Numbered from the stretch's first letter, positions 19,901 through 29,486 are shown. The stretch: DNA of 64,000 bases from Gimesia sp. (GCF_040219335.1 NZ_JAVJSQ010000015.1:1-64000); one strand, 5' to 3'. A program made the numbers and translations. Notes: generated from the sequence alone by a model not told the origin.

Positions 19901-20472
19901 TCGATCTCCGGAGTCTGGGCGCCTCCGGGCAAATCGCCCAGTACAATCCAGAGGCCACCCGCTTTACCGGGGGGGACGACGACCTCATCTTCAAATTTCA
20001 ATTGTCTGAGCAACTGACGCTTTTTCCCCAGTAAGACACTTTGGCTATTGAGATTTGAGGGTAATCCAGCGAACGGATGAGGTCGGCCATCGACGAATGC
20101 TTTCACCTGCGCGCGTTGCAGTTTAACCGGCTGCGTCGAATCGTTGACCAGAGTGAGTTGCGTCAGTAAGTATTGATACTCGTCCGGGCCCCGATTGTTT
20201 CGGGAACCTTTAAGTGATTGATCCAGGGTTAAGAACAGTTTCGTTTTTTCAGTGACCAGCGGCTGGTGTGCCGGTTTCTGGTTGCGGGTTTTTAAGCGGG
20301 CCTCGATTTCTCCCAGTTGCTGGCGGACCCGGGCATTGGTTCGTTCCGATTCTTTCTGTGGGCTGCCCGATTGAGGAGCCCGGGCGGACTGTGCGTTGAC
20401 CAGAGGCGAACAGAGCAGGAACGCAATCAGGCTGCAGACCACCGTGCGGGACAGATCGAATCGAATGGGCAT
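16981..20472 (-). CDS. Exported HEAT-repeat plus TPR scaffold protein
   Basis: 1,163 residues. A signal peptide covers about residues 1-28 (CSLIAFLLCSPLVNA). Residues 30-330 are a beta-rich region of unknown type. About 370-720 is a chain of HEAT/armadillo-like repeats (NPRVQEAALYALRFLGDPRAF, ELREAAIRALVLNGHPRLF). About 730-1130 is a run of TPRs (KKGEQAHRRKEYKEAVEEYD and similar units). Both solenoids normally bind proteins, so this is probably a periplasmic assembly scaffold rather than an enzyme. It follows the aldose epimerase gene by 19 bp and is likely cotranscribed with it. Fusions of HEAT and TPR arrays on this scale are common in planctomycetes but rare elsewhere. Confidence 0.85.
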   Translation of the reverse strand: MPIRFDLSRTVVCSLIAFLLCSPLVNAQSARAPQSGSPQKESERTNARVRQQLGEIEARLKTRNQKPAHQPLVTEKTKLFLTLDQSLKGSRNNRGPDEYQYLLTQLTLVNDSTQPVKLQRAQVKAFVDGRPHPFAGLPSNLNSQSVLLGKKRQLLRQLKFEDEVVVPPGKAGGLWIVLGDLPGGAQTPEIEFRTTVDQQPLALNVNRFEQGKLDYQIELLGPSRCLAELTITGELNSINIGALVKVVDDLTLKNVKRFVLYFPKDKVEIEHDISQWLPRIAASLGSNAVLGVPFPLFPSVITELHLAGEAFKNVTIPYLGGTAPRVTHATEEAAIHAALDSALEVLSRDKIAEQIRTGSPAIKAAALISGGRQLTNAELPLVLELTSHENPRVQEAALYALRFLGDPRAFKRLVEVAKMPPGPQFEMAIASLAESRYAGGQQALLEILKSHPPASQKIIIEVIARNPRPEWGAAIYEFLDSDNRELREAAIRALVLNGHPRLFEVLSDALKSPEEEIRNVAFRELIKRKDNASEALAMEYVLQQMQQSLPTGDMLSFIDRMKDPRAIPLLFQHLEKDKLDAGLKVLLIKTLASIGDESVEDRFVKYYPGALQTEKLLILSTLQKLESPQFFELARQALDDSNHSIVNGAVSGLRNSDSNQAVEILAEGLAKTTKSSTWGSIFGALATIGTPEARRTIMDARVAGTNADKKRAAQSALENIYQRSPGNHYLKKGEQAHRRKEYKEAVEEYDTAISIDPLLVPAYLAKANTLNTIKEYDAGLKAVEQGLEVDSMYARLYVTRGLLYSNQDKVEESLAELKKAIEIAPQDPYGYTVLASHYSRMKQDDKALATYDACIKVNPKLMSIYGFKADLEIALNRPDEAIKTFDRAIEANPRHMISYSEKIALLRKLNREYQAIATCDDVLKVDKNSIYAHITKAYIYRDLKQLADAIAACDAAINVAPNNMELYLIKAQTYNNVEQWDQAIQVFNRVLLTEKKADQSDEKTEKVLLQAYTGRGHSHLMKQDWKAAQEDFQNAFELDKHDSQAITGLAICMVYNHQEDKAIQFVESQLKKFEQNALFHYNVACVFGRALINLKDQPQTPAVQQQIAAYQKKAIHYLALSSQLGFDDAEWMQKDPDLAELQNLPDFRKLVQQIQKKPAAVKQ

Positions 20473-20491
20473 ACTGTGTTACTCCGCTTAA

Positions 20492-21457
20492 TCAGACGAT
20501 CACTTTGCCGGCCCGGATTTCGATCCAGGTTTTGATTTCCGACCCGGGGGGCAGCACCCGCAGCCCGGTTTCCAGCGCTTTTTCGGTCAGGTTGAGGGCG
20601 TTGGTCACACAGGTGTAAGGTTCCAGGCAGATGCAGTTCCGCTCGGGTGGTGTGAATACGACAAGCTCGGTGAACAGACTGTCGTAGTCCTGGGTGAGGA
20701 CCAGACCCGCCTGCTCGTCCATAATCAGGCATTCATACTGATCAATGTCTTCCGGTAAGCCGCTGAGGATGTCATCGGCTTTTAACTGGTCGAACCAGGC
20801 TCCCTCACGCAAATCGTGTGCGGGTTGAATCGGCTGCTTGCCTCCGGTGGGCAGGCAGTCAGACAGAATCCACTCCTCGGTGGCCGGCGACTCGATCAGG
20901 CAGTTCTTCGGATTTCCTTCTTTGGAGAGCGGCACCTTGAAGTAGGGGTGAGTGCCCAGTCCCCAGGGAATGGGGGTGTCACCCGGATTTCCGATGCGGA
21001 AGTCAGCCCGCAGGGTGGCCCCTTTGACTTCGTAGCGGACCTCAATAAAAGCATCGCCGGGCCAGCAGGAAAGGCGGTGTCTGCCATCAATGCTCAGCTG
21101 AAACTGGGCCATGGCGAAGTTTTCTTCGTGGGCAATCACTCGCCAGGGAAGGTCCAGGCAGAAGCCATGAATGGCATTACCTGTATTGTCATGATAGGTC
21201 TTTTCGGGGGGGAGTTCATATGCGGTTCCCTCCCACTTGAAGCGACCTCCGGCGATCCGGTTAGGGAAGGGGAACAGGATCGGGATCCCGCTGCTGCTGG
21301 GGCGTTGTTCTCCGGTCTCGAACTCGGGATGGGAGTCGATCACGTCGATGCATTGGCCGTCGACCATTGCGTGGAACTGATAACAGTTAAATCCCAGTTC
21401 GGGCAGGATGCGAGCGGTGGAGCCGGTTTCCGGATCGGTAATTATCAGGGGCGTCAT
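20492..21457 (-). CDS. Aldose 1-epimerase / galactose mutarotase-like protein
   Basis: 321 residues, cytoplasmic. The fold is recognisable from PILFPFPNRIAGGRF (sugar-binding Arg region), NAIHGFCLDLPW (catalytic-His region), GLGTHPYFKVPL (second His) and a late CICLEPYTCVTNALNL (catalytic Glu region). The family interconverts alpha and beta anomers of hexoses or hexose-6-phosphates. Lack of a gal operon means the substrate is unknown. It sits between yqgE and the HEAT/TPR gene on the same strand, with 61- and 19-bp gaps. Confidence 0.88.
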   Translation of the reverse strand: MTPLIITDPETGSTARILPELGFNCYQFHAMVDGQCIDVIDSHPEFETGEQRPSSSGIPILFPFPNRIAGGRFKWEGTAYELPPEKTYHDNTGNAIHGFCLDLPWRVIAHEENFAMAQFQLSIDGRHRLSCWPGDAFIEVRYEVKGATLRADFRIGNPGDTPIPWGLGTHPYFKVPLSKEGNPKNCLIESPATEEWILSDCLPTGGKQPIQPAHDLREGAWFDQLKADDILSGLPEDIDQYECLIMDEQAGLVLTQDYDSLFTELVVFTPPERNCICLEPYTCVTNALNLTEKALETGLRVLPPGSEIKTWIEIRAGKVIV

Positions 21458-21518
21458 GTGTCAGAGTCGTTTCGTTTCCAGGTGTTATATGTGGTGTCGA
21501 CTGGGTTGGCAGTTCGTT

Positions 21519-22085
21519 TCAGTTCCATTCGGGATGGGCGGTTTCCTGTGGAAGAAAACGTCGCTCTTCCATTGCCCGGCCGTGCAGTGTATCCCACAGA
21601 TCGTAGGGATCAATTTCGAAAATGTCTTCCGCGGTTGCGGGGGTTGTAAGCCAGTCCATCCGGTAGAGTTCTGATTCCAGTTGCGATGGTGCCCAACCGG
21701 CACAGCCGAAGAAAATGCGGAAATCCAGATTGGGATCCCCTTCGGAGATCCGCCAGACCACCTGTTCGAAGACCTCGGGACTGCTGCCCATGAACAGGCC
21801 GGGAACGATGGCGTCTTTGGCTTTTTCCAGATCGCCGGCATTATGCAGGGCAAACATACCGTTGGGCTCTACAGGACCGCCCATAAAAACCAGGTCTTCC
21901 AGCTTGGGCATGTCAAAGTATCTGGAGAGCGCATTGGTGATTGAGAACGAAGATGGACGGTTCACAATCAGACCGGTGGCACCCTCATTGTTATGTTCTA
22001 CGATCAGCACAACGGAACGGTAAAAATTCTGATCATTCAGTTTCCGGGTGGCGATTAAAAAGTGTCCCTTTAACGATTTCAGCAT
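21519..22085 (-). CDS. YqgE/AlgH family protein
   Basis: 188 residues from the ATG at 22085, the usual family size. The frame is open further up to 22163, but the family begins at LKGHFLIA. Motifs are FYRSVVLIVEHN, GATGLIVNRPS, VFMGGPVEPNGMFALH and FFGCAGWAPSQLESEL (family GxAGWxxGQLExEL). The biochemical function is not firmly known; AlgH was named for an effect on alginate in Pseudomonas. A GGAG lies 13 nt before the chosen ATG, which is somewhat far, so the upstream start cannot be ruled out. Confidence 0.9.
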   Translation of the reverse strand: MLKSLKGHFLIATRKLNDQNFYRSVVLIVEHNNEGATGLIVNRPSSFSITNALSRYFDMPKLEDLVFMGGPVEPNGMFALHNAGDLEKAKDAIVPGLFMGSSPEVFEQVVWRISEGDPNLDFRIFFGCAGWAPSQLESELYRMDWLTTPATAEDIFEIDPYDLWDTLHGRAMEERRFLPQETAHPEWN

Positions 22086-22411
22086 AAAGCGAATGTTTCT
22101 CCTCTGGTTCAGAACTGAATTCCGGACGGTCCGGGAAAATCTCCTCGAGTGAACAGGTAGCATTATATCTGGACAAAAGCTGAAAAAACAGAGTTAGATT
22201 TGAGACCCTCCAGCGCCCTTACCGTGTCCAAGCAATAATCTGCGGGTTAGGCAGATTATGCCCCGATCTGTGGGGGAGGGCCCTCATTCGCAGAATTTTC
22301 ATAAAAACAGTATTTCAACTTGAACAGATGTAGGGTAACCTGTAAGTAGAGTTTGATCTGTTAAATAATGCGCTGACTTTATGTATTCCTGATGCGGGCG
22401 GTTTTATCACG
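22086..22411. other. Divergent intergenic region with a perfect 9-bp hairpin
   Basis: 326 bp between yqgE (minus) and the SHD1 gene (plus). ATAATCTGC (22235-22243) pairs perfectly with GCAGATTAT (22251-22259) around GGGTTAG. It has no T-tract, so it is more likely an operator or RNA structure than a terminator. The last 100 bp before the SHD1 gene are AT-rich and probably hold its promoter, but I cannot assign -35/-10 boxes with confidence. Confidence 0.4.
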
Positions 22412-24595
22412 ATGAATACGAAACAAAAACTCTCTCTGCTGGCCTGTCTACTCTGTACTCTGCTTCTCTCACAGTCGCTGCAGGCAGAAGAAGAAAGTTA
22501 TGAGCGCTTCGCAGTGCGCACCTGGAACTTCCGGGATGGCTCGGAGGCAAAAGGGAAGCTGATTGTAGTGAAGGGCCCCCAGGCCACGCTGCGTCTGGAT
22601 GGTCAAGGGACCGTGCGCGTTTCTTTCGATAAGTTGAGCGTCAAAGATCTCAACTGGCTCTACGAGTATCATAAACGCCGCAATCAGTTGAGTTTTCTGC
22701 CGGAAGAGTACCGCAAAATTCACACGGAGTCCTCACTCCCGGAAACAAAGAGCGAACCTCCCGCGAAGACAGAGCCCGAGCCTGCCCCCGTTGAAAACAA
22801 GCCGTCTATGGAGCCGGACAAGAAAACGGCGACAGCGCCTGAGGCAGGCGGAGAGTCGTACAAACCATTTACACTCCGCGAGTGGAGTTTCAAAGATGGC
22901 AGCAGCTTTAAAGCCAAATTTGTCTCTATCAATCCCCAGCAGATTCAATTGATCAAAGAGTCAGGCGAACTGACGATGGTGCCTCTGGATCAGTTAACCA
23001 TCAATGATATGAAGTGGCTGTTCGAGTATCATCGCCGGAATAAGCTGCTGGGTTTGTTGCCTCCAGCGATGCAGGAGCAAGCCAAAGCACTGGCGGCACA
23101 ACTGGGGCTGCCTGCGGAAATGGAATCACCGGCGACCGCGATGACCGAACCGGGAACACCTGCGGCTGCGGATGACGATCCGAATGTGATTAAAGCGAAT
23201 ACGGAAATTGACCCTGAACTGGTAGCCGTGTTGTCTGATTACCGGTTCTGGTCCGACAAAAAGGGACAGAAGTCTGAAGCCCGGTTTGCAGGGCTGGAAG
23301 GCCGCGAAATCCGCTTTACACCAAGTCCCGGCTCGAACGCGGGCGTCGGAATCATCAGCATTCCCGTGGGAACCCTGAGTGATGAAGATCTGGAGTTACT
23401 ACGCGAAGCACTGAAGATGCATGGGCGGATGTCTGAGCTTCCCCTGCCCTACCGGGAACCCTTTGATTCCAGCCTCTCAGCCCGCAAACTGAAACAGATG
23501 TTACGCGTCAACTTCCACCGCAAATGGACCGACGTTTCCGGCAATTCAGTCGCCGCTTCCTACATCAAAATGGAAAATGGCAACATCTCTCTCTTGATCA
23601 CACAAAGCAACGCAGTTCAGGAATTCCCTTACGATAAGTTTTCCGAAGAGGATCATCAATACGTTCAGGAACGCCTGCAGAAAGAAGTGGCAGGTCAGTT
23701 CTTCCCGGAAAATGCAGAGACGACGCTGACCCCGGAAGAGCAGGAAAAAGAATTCCGAGTCTGGACGGACCGTAAGAATCGGCAGCTCAAAGGGAAATTC
23801 GTGCGACTCGCCTATGGCGATTCGGTTACCGTATTGAATACAGGAACAAAAGAAGAACTGTTCATCACGGAATTCTTCAGCGATGGCGACTTAAGCCTGA
23901 TCAAACCCCGGAAACAGCAACAGCCGGATCAACTGGCGATGAACGAAGGGGGGATACCTGGAATTCCTGGTGCCGCCATGCCCGGCGCTGCCATGCCTGG
24001 TTCCGCGATGCCGGGGCCCGGGGGAATGAATTTCCCCGGCATGCAAAATCCGGGCATGCGTAACCCGGCGCTGCCTGAACCCGGTTCGATGATGCCTGCA
24101 GAGCCGGCAATGGCGAATCCTGCGATGGAACCTAATCCGGCTATGGAAATGTCAGCCAACATGATGGCGGAAAATTCTGCGCGGAATCCCGGGATGCCTG
24201 AACGTCCTGTCATGCAGAATACTTTCGAATGTGAACTGTGTGGTAAAACCCATACCTCGGAAAGCCTGTTGTTTGAACAATGTCCGCACTGTGGTGTGAA
24301 GCGGGGGGACATGATCTACCAGTGCGGCCGATGTAACAAGAAGTTCAAATCAGAAGGTTCCGGACTGACGGCCCCCTGTCCCTACTGTAATCCGAATCAG
24401 GGACGTAATGAGGTAGCCGCGAACAATAATTTCTCCTCCGATGCGAATGCAGGCGGCGGCGAATCGAGTAGTTCGGGAAGACGATCCAGCAACTATGCTT
24501 CCGGATATCGGACAGGCAGGGCGCTGGGCAAACTGTTTTTCTGGGGGCTGGCATTTCTCGGCTTTATTGGTGGTGCCTTGAAAATGCGTGGTTAA
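22412..24595 (+). CDS. SHD1-repeat protein with zinc ribbons and C-terminal membrane anchor
   Basis: 727 residues. It has a signal peptide (about 1-25), then five SHD1-like modules at about 34-92, 152-212, 272-333, 363-425 and 450-505, each with a W(N/S)F-x-DGS...A-K...(I/L)...L-x-D (I/L) pattern seen in planctomycete SLA1-homology proteins. About 515-600 is a Met/Pro/Gly-rich low-complexity stretch (repeated PGxAMPG). Two CxxC pairs follow at about 606-628 (CELCG, CPHCG) and 640-660 (CGRC, CPYC), like rubredoxin/zinc-ribbon knuckles, and then a C-terminal hydrophobic helix (about 705-725). It is probably an exported, membrane-tethered binding protein. Its ligand is unknown. A strong terminator follows. 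Confidence 0.82.
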   Translation: MNTKQKLSLLACLLCTLLLSQSLQAEEESYERFAVRTWNFRDGSEAKGKLIVVKGPQATLRLDGQGTVRVSFDKLSVKDLNWLYEYHKRRNQLSFLPEEYRKIHTESSLPETKSEPPAKTEPEPAPVENKPSMEPDKKTATAPEAGGESYKPFTLREWSFKDGSSFKAKFVSINPQQIQLIKESGELTMVPLDQLTINDMKWLFEYHRRNKLLGLLPPAMQEQAKALAAQLGLPAEMESPATAMTEPGTPAAADDDPNVIKANTEIDPELVAVLSDYRFWSDKKGQKSEARFAGLEGREIRFTPSPGSNAGVGIISIPVGTLSDEDLELLREALKMHGRMSELPLPYREPFDSSLSARKLKQMLRVNFHRKWTDVSGNSVAASYIKMENGNISLLITQSNAVQEFPYDKFSEEDHQYVQERLQKEVAGQFFPENAETTLTPEEQEKEFRVWTDRKNRQLKGKFVRLAYGDSVTVLNTGTKEELFITEFFSDGDLSLIKPRKQQQPDQLAMNEGGIPGIPGAAMPGAAMPGSAMPGPGGMNFPGMQNPGMRNPALPEPGSMMPAEPAMANPAMEPNPAMEMSANMMAENSARNPGMPERPVMQNTFECELCGKTHTSESLLFEQCPHCGVKRGDMIYQCGRCNKKFKSEGSGLTAPCPYCNPNQGRNEVAANNNFSSDANAGGGESSSSGRRSSNYASGYRTGRALGKLFFWGLAFLGFIGGALKMRG

Positions 24596-24615
24596 CGGAC
24601 AGACCTGATTACAAA

Positions 24616-24657
24616 CAAAAACGCGGACGCCTCTTTGAGAAGCGTCCGCGTTTTTTT
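24616..24657. terminator. Bidirectional terminator between the SHD1 gene and thiC
   Basis: ACGCGGACGC (24621-24630) pairs with GCGTCCGCG(T) (24642-24651) around an 11-base loop. Seven T follow on the plus side (24651-24657), and AAAAA precedes the stem (24616-24620), giving Us in the minus-strand transcript as well. It serves two convergent genes. Confidence 0.9.
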
Positions 24658-24675
24658 GTGAGTCTCAGCTGGGAA

Positions 24676-26493
24676 TCAGGGGCGTTCATTTAGCACAGGC
24701 AGCTCTTTGGAGGTCTGCATCTGTTGAGCCGATTCCGGATCGACGTAGTCGCTGTGGCAGGAGGCTTTGTCCTGGTCGCCGGTCATTTCTTTCTTGACCT
24801 TGGAGGCCAGCTTGTGAATCTGGTCTGGACTGAGCACGCCCCGTTTTTCCAGAATCTCCTTCTGTTCTGCAGTCAGCGGCAGTGATTTCTTTGCTTTATC
24901 CCAGGCATAATCTTCCGATTTGCCCGACATGAACTCTTGAATTTCCTTGGAGATTCGCACGCTGCACCAGTCGTGACCACACATCGCACAGAAGTCGGTG
25001 TCGACGTCGAGGTCTTCGTCGTGCAGAGCCCGGGCGGTGTCCGGATCGAAGCTGAGTTCGAAGTGCTTTTCCCAGTTGAGGGCGGCGCGGGCTTCGGTCA
25101 ACTCGTCGTCACGGTTGCGGGTACCGGGAATTCCCAGGGCGACGTCGGCTGCGTGGGCAGCGATCTTGTAAGCGATACAGCCCTGTTTGACGTCATCTTT
25201 CTTGGGCAGACCGAGGTGTTCTTTGGGAGTCACGTAGCAGAGCATGCTGGCACCGTGGTAACCCGCGGCGGTCGCACCGATACAGCTGGTGATATGGTCG
25301 TATCCAGGGAAGATATCAGTAACCAGGGGACCCAGTACGTAGAACGGAGCTCCGTGACAGAGTTTCCGCTGGACCTTCATATTGAATTCGATCTGGTCGA
25401 AGGAAATATGACCGGGGCCTTCGATCATGACCTGCACCCCTTTTTGCCAGGCACGCTCGGTCAGCTCACCCAGGACGCAGAGTTCTGCCAGCTGAGCCCG
25501 GTCGGATCCGTCAGCGAGACCACCGGGTCGCAGACCATCACCAATCGAGAAGCTGACGTCGTATTCCCGCATGATGTCGCAGATGTCATCCCAGAGATCG
25601 TACATCGGGTTCTGTTGTTTGTTGTGGAGCATCCACTTGGCCAGCAGTGATCCGCCGCGGCTGACGATGCCGATCAGGCGCTGGGCCACCAGTTCGAGGT
25701 GTTCCCGCAGGACGCCGGCATGAATGGTGAAGTAGTCCACACCCTGTTTGGCCTGGTGCTGCAGCATCTGCAGGATGCTGGCGTGATCCAGGTCTTCCAG
25801 GCGACGGGCAATGATCATGGAGTAGATCGGCACCGTACCGATGGGGACAGAGCTGTTCTGGATGATGGCCTGCCGACAGCCGTCAATATCGCCGCCGGTG
25901 GAGAGGTCCATCACAGTGTCTGCGCCCCATTGCTGGGCCCATTTCAGCTTTTCGATTTCTTCATCGGTCCCCGAGGAAACGGGTGAAGCGCCCATGTTGG
26001 CGTTGACCTTGGTTTTGGAAGCACGGCCGATGGCCATCGGATCGAGCTGGTAGCCCAGGTGGACCTTGTTGGCGGGAATGATCATCCGGCCGGCAGCGAT
26101 TTCATCGCGGATCTGCTCTGCGGTCAGGTGCGGCTCGCGTTCAGCGACCCGTTCCATTTCCGGGGTGATGGTGCCACAACGGGCAAATTCGAGCTGGGTG
26201 ACCGGCAGAAAGTCAGCCGGAGGCGTCCAGGCATCGGCGTTTTCGTAGTTCTCTTCAAATCCCGGTTTCAGCTCCCAGCCGGCGGGCATGAAATCCCAGG
26301 CGGTTTTGTCCGACGCTTCCGGCATTCCCGGGGTATCGGGTGAGGAGAAAGTCAGGGCTCCTTTGACCCCAGGGGCGATCTGGGGCGGATTGGCGAAACT
26401 TCCCGGGTTGGTCTGCTGGCCCCGCGTGGATGGGTTTCCGCCAATGGGTGGCAGTGAGTACAGAAGGTCATAAGAAGAAGAGGAGTTGGTCAT
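24676..26493 (-). CDS. thiC: Phosphomethylpyrimidine synthase ThiC
   Basis: 605 residues, typical length. It converts aminoimidazole ribotide to HMP-phosphate for thiamin synthesis in a radical-SAM reaction. The C-terminal CAMCGHDWC gives the CxxC-x4-C ligands of the [4Fe-4S] cluster. Strong internal signatures are [36 protein letters not shown] and [19 protein letters not shown]. The first 60 residues are a variable ThiC-associated region. AAGGA lies 10 nt before the ATG. No TPP riboswitch is recognisable upstream (no CTGAGA / ACCTGA pair on the coding strand). It is a stand-alone gene here. Confidence 0.97.
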   Translation of the reverse strand: MTNSSSSYDLLYSLPPIGGNPSTRGQQTNPGSFANPPQIAPGVKGALTFSSPDTPGMPEASDKTAWDFMPAGWELKPGFEENYENADAWTPPADFLPVTQLEFARCGTITPEMERVAEREPHLTAEQIRDEIAAGRMIIPANKVHLGYQLDPMAIGRASKTKVNANMGASPVSSGTDEEIEKLKWAQQWGADTVMDLSTGGDIDGCRQAIIQNSSVPIGTVPIYSMIIARRLEDLDHASILQMLQHQAKQGVDYFTIHAGVLREHLELVAQRLIGIVSRGGSLLAKWMLHNKQQNPMYDLWDDICDIMREYDVSFSIGDGLRPGGLADGSDRAQLAELCVLGELTERAWQKGVQVMIEGPGHISFDQIEFNMKVQRKLCHGAPFYVLGPLVTDIFPGYDHITSCIGATAAGYHGASMLCYVTPKEHLGLPKKDDVKQGCIAYKIAAHAADVALGIPGTRNRDDELTEARAALNWEKHFELSFDPDTARALHDEDLDVDTDFCAMCGHDWCSVRISKEIQEFMSGKSEDYAWDKAKKSLPLTAEQKEILEKRGVLSPDQIHKLASKVKKEMTGDQDKASCHSDYVDPESAQQMQTSKELPVLNERP

Positions 26494-26827
26494 ACTATTA
26501 GCATCCTTACAAAATCTGATGCGGTCATTGAGTCTGTTAGATAGTCTGTCAGATTCTGAGCGAATCCGGATCAGAAACGAGATCTGCCAGCAGTTCTACT
26601 GCCTCAAACGGAAAATCGTCTTGGTTTCTGGAATATATAGTAGTGACCTGACGGCTTTTTTCAAACTGACTGGATGATAAGTCTGTGTGGTTTCCCATTG
26701 AAACGTGCATTGGTTATCATCTGGTCTGTTGAAAAGTAGCTCCAGACAACACATTTCTCTACAACACGTTTCTCTTTGAAAAAACAGATCAGGATCCGCA
26801 CCCGGGTCCCATGAATTAAGGTTCGAC
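26494..26827. other. Divergent intergenic region upstream of thiC with tandem 12-bp repeats
   Basis: 334 bp between thiC (minus) and the kinase gene (plus). Two directly adjacent 12-mers, AGTCTGTTAGAT (26531-26542) and AGTCTGTCAGAT (26543-26554), match at 11 of 12 bases. They are followed by an inverted repeat TTCTGA/TCAGAA (26554-26559, 26571-26576). These sit 38-83 bp before the thiC start and could be an operator. AAGG precedes the kinase ATG by 6 nt. Confidence 0.45.
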
Positions 26828-27814
26828 ATGCAGTACGACGTTTATGGTGTGGGTAATGCTCTCGTTGATATTCAGGCACGTATTTCCGATGCCACCCTGG
26901 AAAAGCTGGGTTACGCCAAAGGGATTATGACCCTCGTCGATGAAGAGGCACAGCAGAAGGTGCTGGGCGAGCTGGACGGTGCACCGCTGTCACAGTGTGC
27001 GGGCGGTTCTGCTGCGAATACGATTCTGGGGATCGCCGACTTCGGTGGAAAAGCGGCCTATGCGGGTAAAGTGGGCAGCGACATGCTGGGCGAATTCGAC
27101 CTGGCAGACATGCGGAAGCTCGGGGTGACGATCGAAGTTCCTCCCGCCGCCGAAGGACAGACCGGAACCTGCGTAGTGCTGATTACTGATGACGCACAGC
27201 GGACGATGCTGACCAACCTGGGGGTCTCTGCGACACTCAGCGTGGAAGACATCAACGAAGAACACATCAAGCAGTCAAAATATGTGTATGTCGAGGGCTA
27301 CCTGTTCACGGGAGAGACCCAGAAGAAAGCCGCCTATCGCGCGATCGAACTGGCCAAGAAGCATAACGTGAAGGTGGCATTCACCGTCTCCGACCCGTTC
27401 CTGATTAACCTGTTCCGGGACGAGTTCCAGCAGCTGATTGAAGGTCCCGTCGACCTGCTGTTCTGCAATCTGGAAGAAGCCCGCAGTCTGACCGGCGAAC
27501 ATGACGCCGTCGACTGTGCTCACGTGATTCACCACCACGTTCCGAACCTGGCACTGACGCTGGGCGGCGACGGTTCAATTCTGATGCACGAAGGCAAAGT
27601 GATTCCCATCGAAGGAGTCGAGACAGACGCCATCGATACTACCGGTGCCGGTGACATGTACGCTGCCGGCATTCTGTATGGCATTACCAACGGTCTGACC
27701 TGGCACCAGGCCGGGCACCTGGCTTCCCATGCAGCCGCCCGCATTGTCTCGCAGCTGGGCGCGCGACTGAAGAATCCTTTCACCGAGGATGAAATCAAGG
27801 AACTGCTCAGTTGA
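26828..27814 (+). CDS. PfkB-family kinase, probable adenosine kinase
   Basis: 328 residues. The N-terminus [15 protein letters not shown] and CAGGSAANT (about 56-64) are the substrate-binding end of ribokinase/PfkB folds. [16 protein letters not shown] (about 269-284) is the anion hole with the catalytic Asp. Overall it resembles bacterial adenosine kinases more than fructokinases (TxxN-GxxxxL pattern, [18 protein letters not shown]). It would phosphorylate adenosine or another nucleoside. It is followed after 1 bp by an NCS2 permease, consistent with purine salvage. Confidence 0.85.
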   Translation: MQYDVYGVGNALVDIQARISDATLEKLGYAKGIMTLVDEEAQQKVLGELDGAPLSQCAGGSAANTILGIADFGGKAAYAGKVGSDMLGEFDLADMRKLGVTIEVPPAAEGQTGTCVVLITDDAQRTMLTNLGVSATLSVEDINEEHIKQSKYVYVEGYLFTGETQKKAAYRAIELAKKHNVKVAFTVSDPFLINLFRDEFQQLIEGPVDLLFCNLEEARSLTGEHDAVDCAHVIHHHVPNLALTLGGDGSILMHEGKVIPIEGVETDAIDTTGAGDMYAAGILYGITNGLTWHQAGHLASHAAARIVSQLGARLKNPFTEDEIKELLS

Positions 27815-27815
27815 T

Positions 27816-29480
27816 ATGAAGCAAAACCATTACCCCCTCTTCGTACGACGCGATCTGGACGGTTTTTTCGCACTGATGATCGACAACCTCGTGCAGCTGC
27901 TGCTGATTGTGGCACTGTGCGGGTTGTGTGGCATCAGTGCCGATTCGGAAATTCTGCTGCAATACATTCTGCCTGGTGCTGCCCTGAGTATCCTGGTGGG
28001 AAATATCTTTTACGCCTGGCAGGCACATCAGCTGGCGAAAAAAGAGAATCGCACCGATGTGTGTGCGCTGCCTTATGGGATTAACACGCCGTCGCTGCTG
28101 GTCTATATCTTCTTCGTGATGGTGCCCGTCTATCAGCGGACCAATAGCGCGGAAGCGGCCTGGCAGATGGGGTTACTGGCCTGCTTCGGGAGCGGGGTGA
28201 TTGAATTCCTGGGGGCTTTCGTGGCGGATCGGGTCCGCAAGGTGACACCGCGGGCGGCCCTGCTGTCGACCCTCGCGGGAATCGCGATCGGGTTCATCTC
28301 GATGACCTTTATGCTGAAGATTTATCAGCGGCCCATGATTGCCATGCTGCCGGCGGCGGTCGTGCTGCTGACACTTTTTTCCAAGACGAAGCTTCCCTTT
28401 CACATGCCGGGCGGATTACTGGCAATCATCGTGGGAACAATTTGCGCCTGGGGCCTGCCGGAAGTGATTCCGCAGTTGATGGAGGGCGCGCCGATGAGTG
28501 TCGAGGCGCTTAAAACCTCCTGGGGTCAGTGGGGCTGGTATCCACCTCACTTTGCGGGTGGCGCTCTCTGGGAACTGCTCAAACAGCCGAGTGAGTGGGT
28601 GGGATACATGTCGGTGATTTTCCCGATGGGCCTGTTCAATGTCATCGGCAGTATGCAGAACATCGAATCTGCAGAAGCGGCCGGCGACAGCTATCCTGCG
28701 AAGCCTTCGATGCTGGCCAACGGTGCCGGGACGATTGTGGCTTCGCTGCTGGGCAGCTGTTTTCCGACGACGATTTATATCGGTCACCCCGGCTGGAAAG
28801 AGATGGGATCGCGGGCCGGCTATTCGACGTTGAACGGGATCTTTTTCATGTTGATCTGCCTGACAGGGACGACCGGCGTGATCAGCAACATCATTCCGCT
28901 GGAAGCCGGGATCGCGATTGTACTCTGGATCGGAATGGTGATAACGGCTCAGGCGTTTAATGCATCTCCGTCGCGGCACGCACCCGCGGTAGCGCTGGGG
29001 CTGTTTCCGGCGATCGCTGCCTGGGGTATGACGGTGATGCAGGGAACTCTGCTTGTAGGCGGAGGAAAAAATCTGCAGGAGATTTTGACCGCGAATCCGT
29101 TTACCGAGGTGAATGGATTTCTGATGAATGGCATGGTGGTGATGGAGCGGGGCTTCATCTTCACCTGTATGATTCTGGCGGCCATCTGTGCCTGCCTGAT
29201 TGATGGCAAATATCGATCGGCGGCGATCTGGTCCGTCATCGCGGCGATCTTCGCGTTTCTCGGTTTAACGAGCGCTTACGAAGTTGTGGGGAACGACATC
29301 CACTTCCGCCTGGCGTTTACCGAAGGGACCAAAGAGGCACTCACTTTCAGTGCCACGGGCATTGGTGTGGGCTACCTGTTGTTCGCGGCGACCTTCCTGA
29401 TTCTGGGCGGGATTCGCGACGCAGAGCCACCCATCGAAGCGGAAGAAGAACCCAATCCACGGATAGAACCGGGGCACTGA
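27816..29480 (+). CDS. NCS2-family nucleobase permease
   Basis: 554 residues from the ATG at 27816, one base after the preceding stop. The frame is open a little earlier, but those codons overlap the kinase. About 12 hydrophobic segments are visible, with family features [38 protein letters not shown] and a polar helix [16 protein letters not shown] typical of NCS2/AzgA-like carriers. The carrier brings xanthine, hypoxanthine, uracil or a related base into the cell with protons. Substrate choice cannot be read from sequence. With the kinase it forms a tight two-gene operon. It converges on the FecR-like gene. Confidence 0.85.
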   Translation: MKQNHYPLFVRRDLDGFFALMIDNLVQLLLIVALCGLCGISADSEILLQYILPGAALSILVGNIFYAWQAHQLAKKENRTDVCALPYGINTPSLLVYIFFVMVPVYQRTNSAEAAWQMGLLACFGSGVIEFLGAFVADRVRKVTPRAALLSTLAGIAIGFISMTFMLKIYQRPMIAMLPAAVVLLTLFSKTKLPFHMPGGLLAIIVGTICAWGLPEVIPQLMEGAPMSVEALKTSWGQWGWYPPHFAGGALWELLKQPSEWVGYMSVIFPMGLFNVIGSMQNIESAEAAGDSYPAKPSMLANGAGTIVASLLGSCFPTTIYIGHPGWKEMGSRAGYSTLNGIFFMLICLTGTTGVISNIIPLEAGIAIVLWIGMVITAQAFNASPSRHAPAVALGLFPAIAAWGMTVMQGTLLVGGGKNLQEILTANPFTEVNGFLMNGMVVMERGFIFTCMILAAICACLIDGKYRSAAIWSVIAAIFAFLGLTSAYEVVGNDIHFRLAFTEGTKEALTFSATGIGVGYLLFAATFLILGGIRDAEPPIEAEEEPNPRIEPGH

Positions 29481-29486
29481 CGGGCG

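Noticed and set aside
26494..26827. TPP riboswitch upstream of thiC
   Set aside because: CTGAGA and ACCTGA do not occur in order on the coding strand; the single ACCTGA-like site is on the wrong strand.
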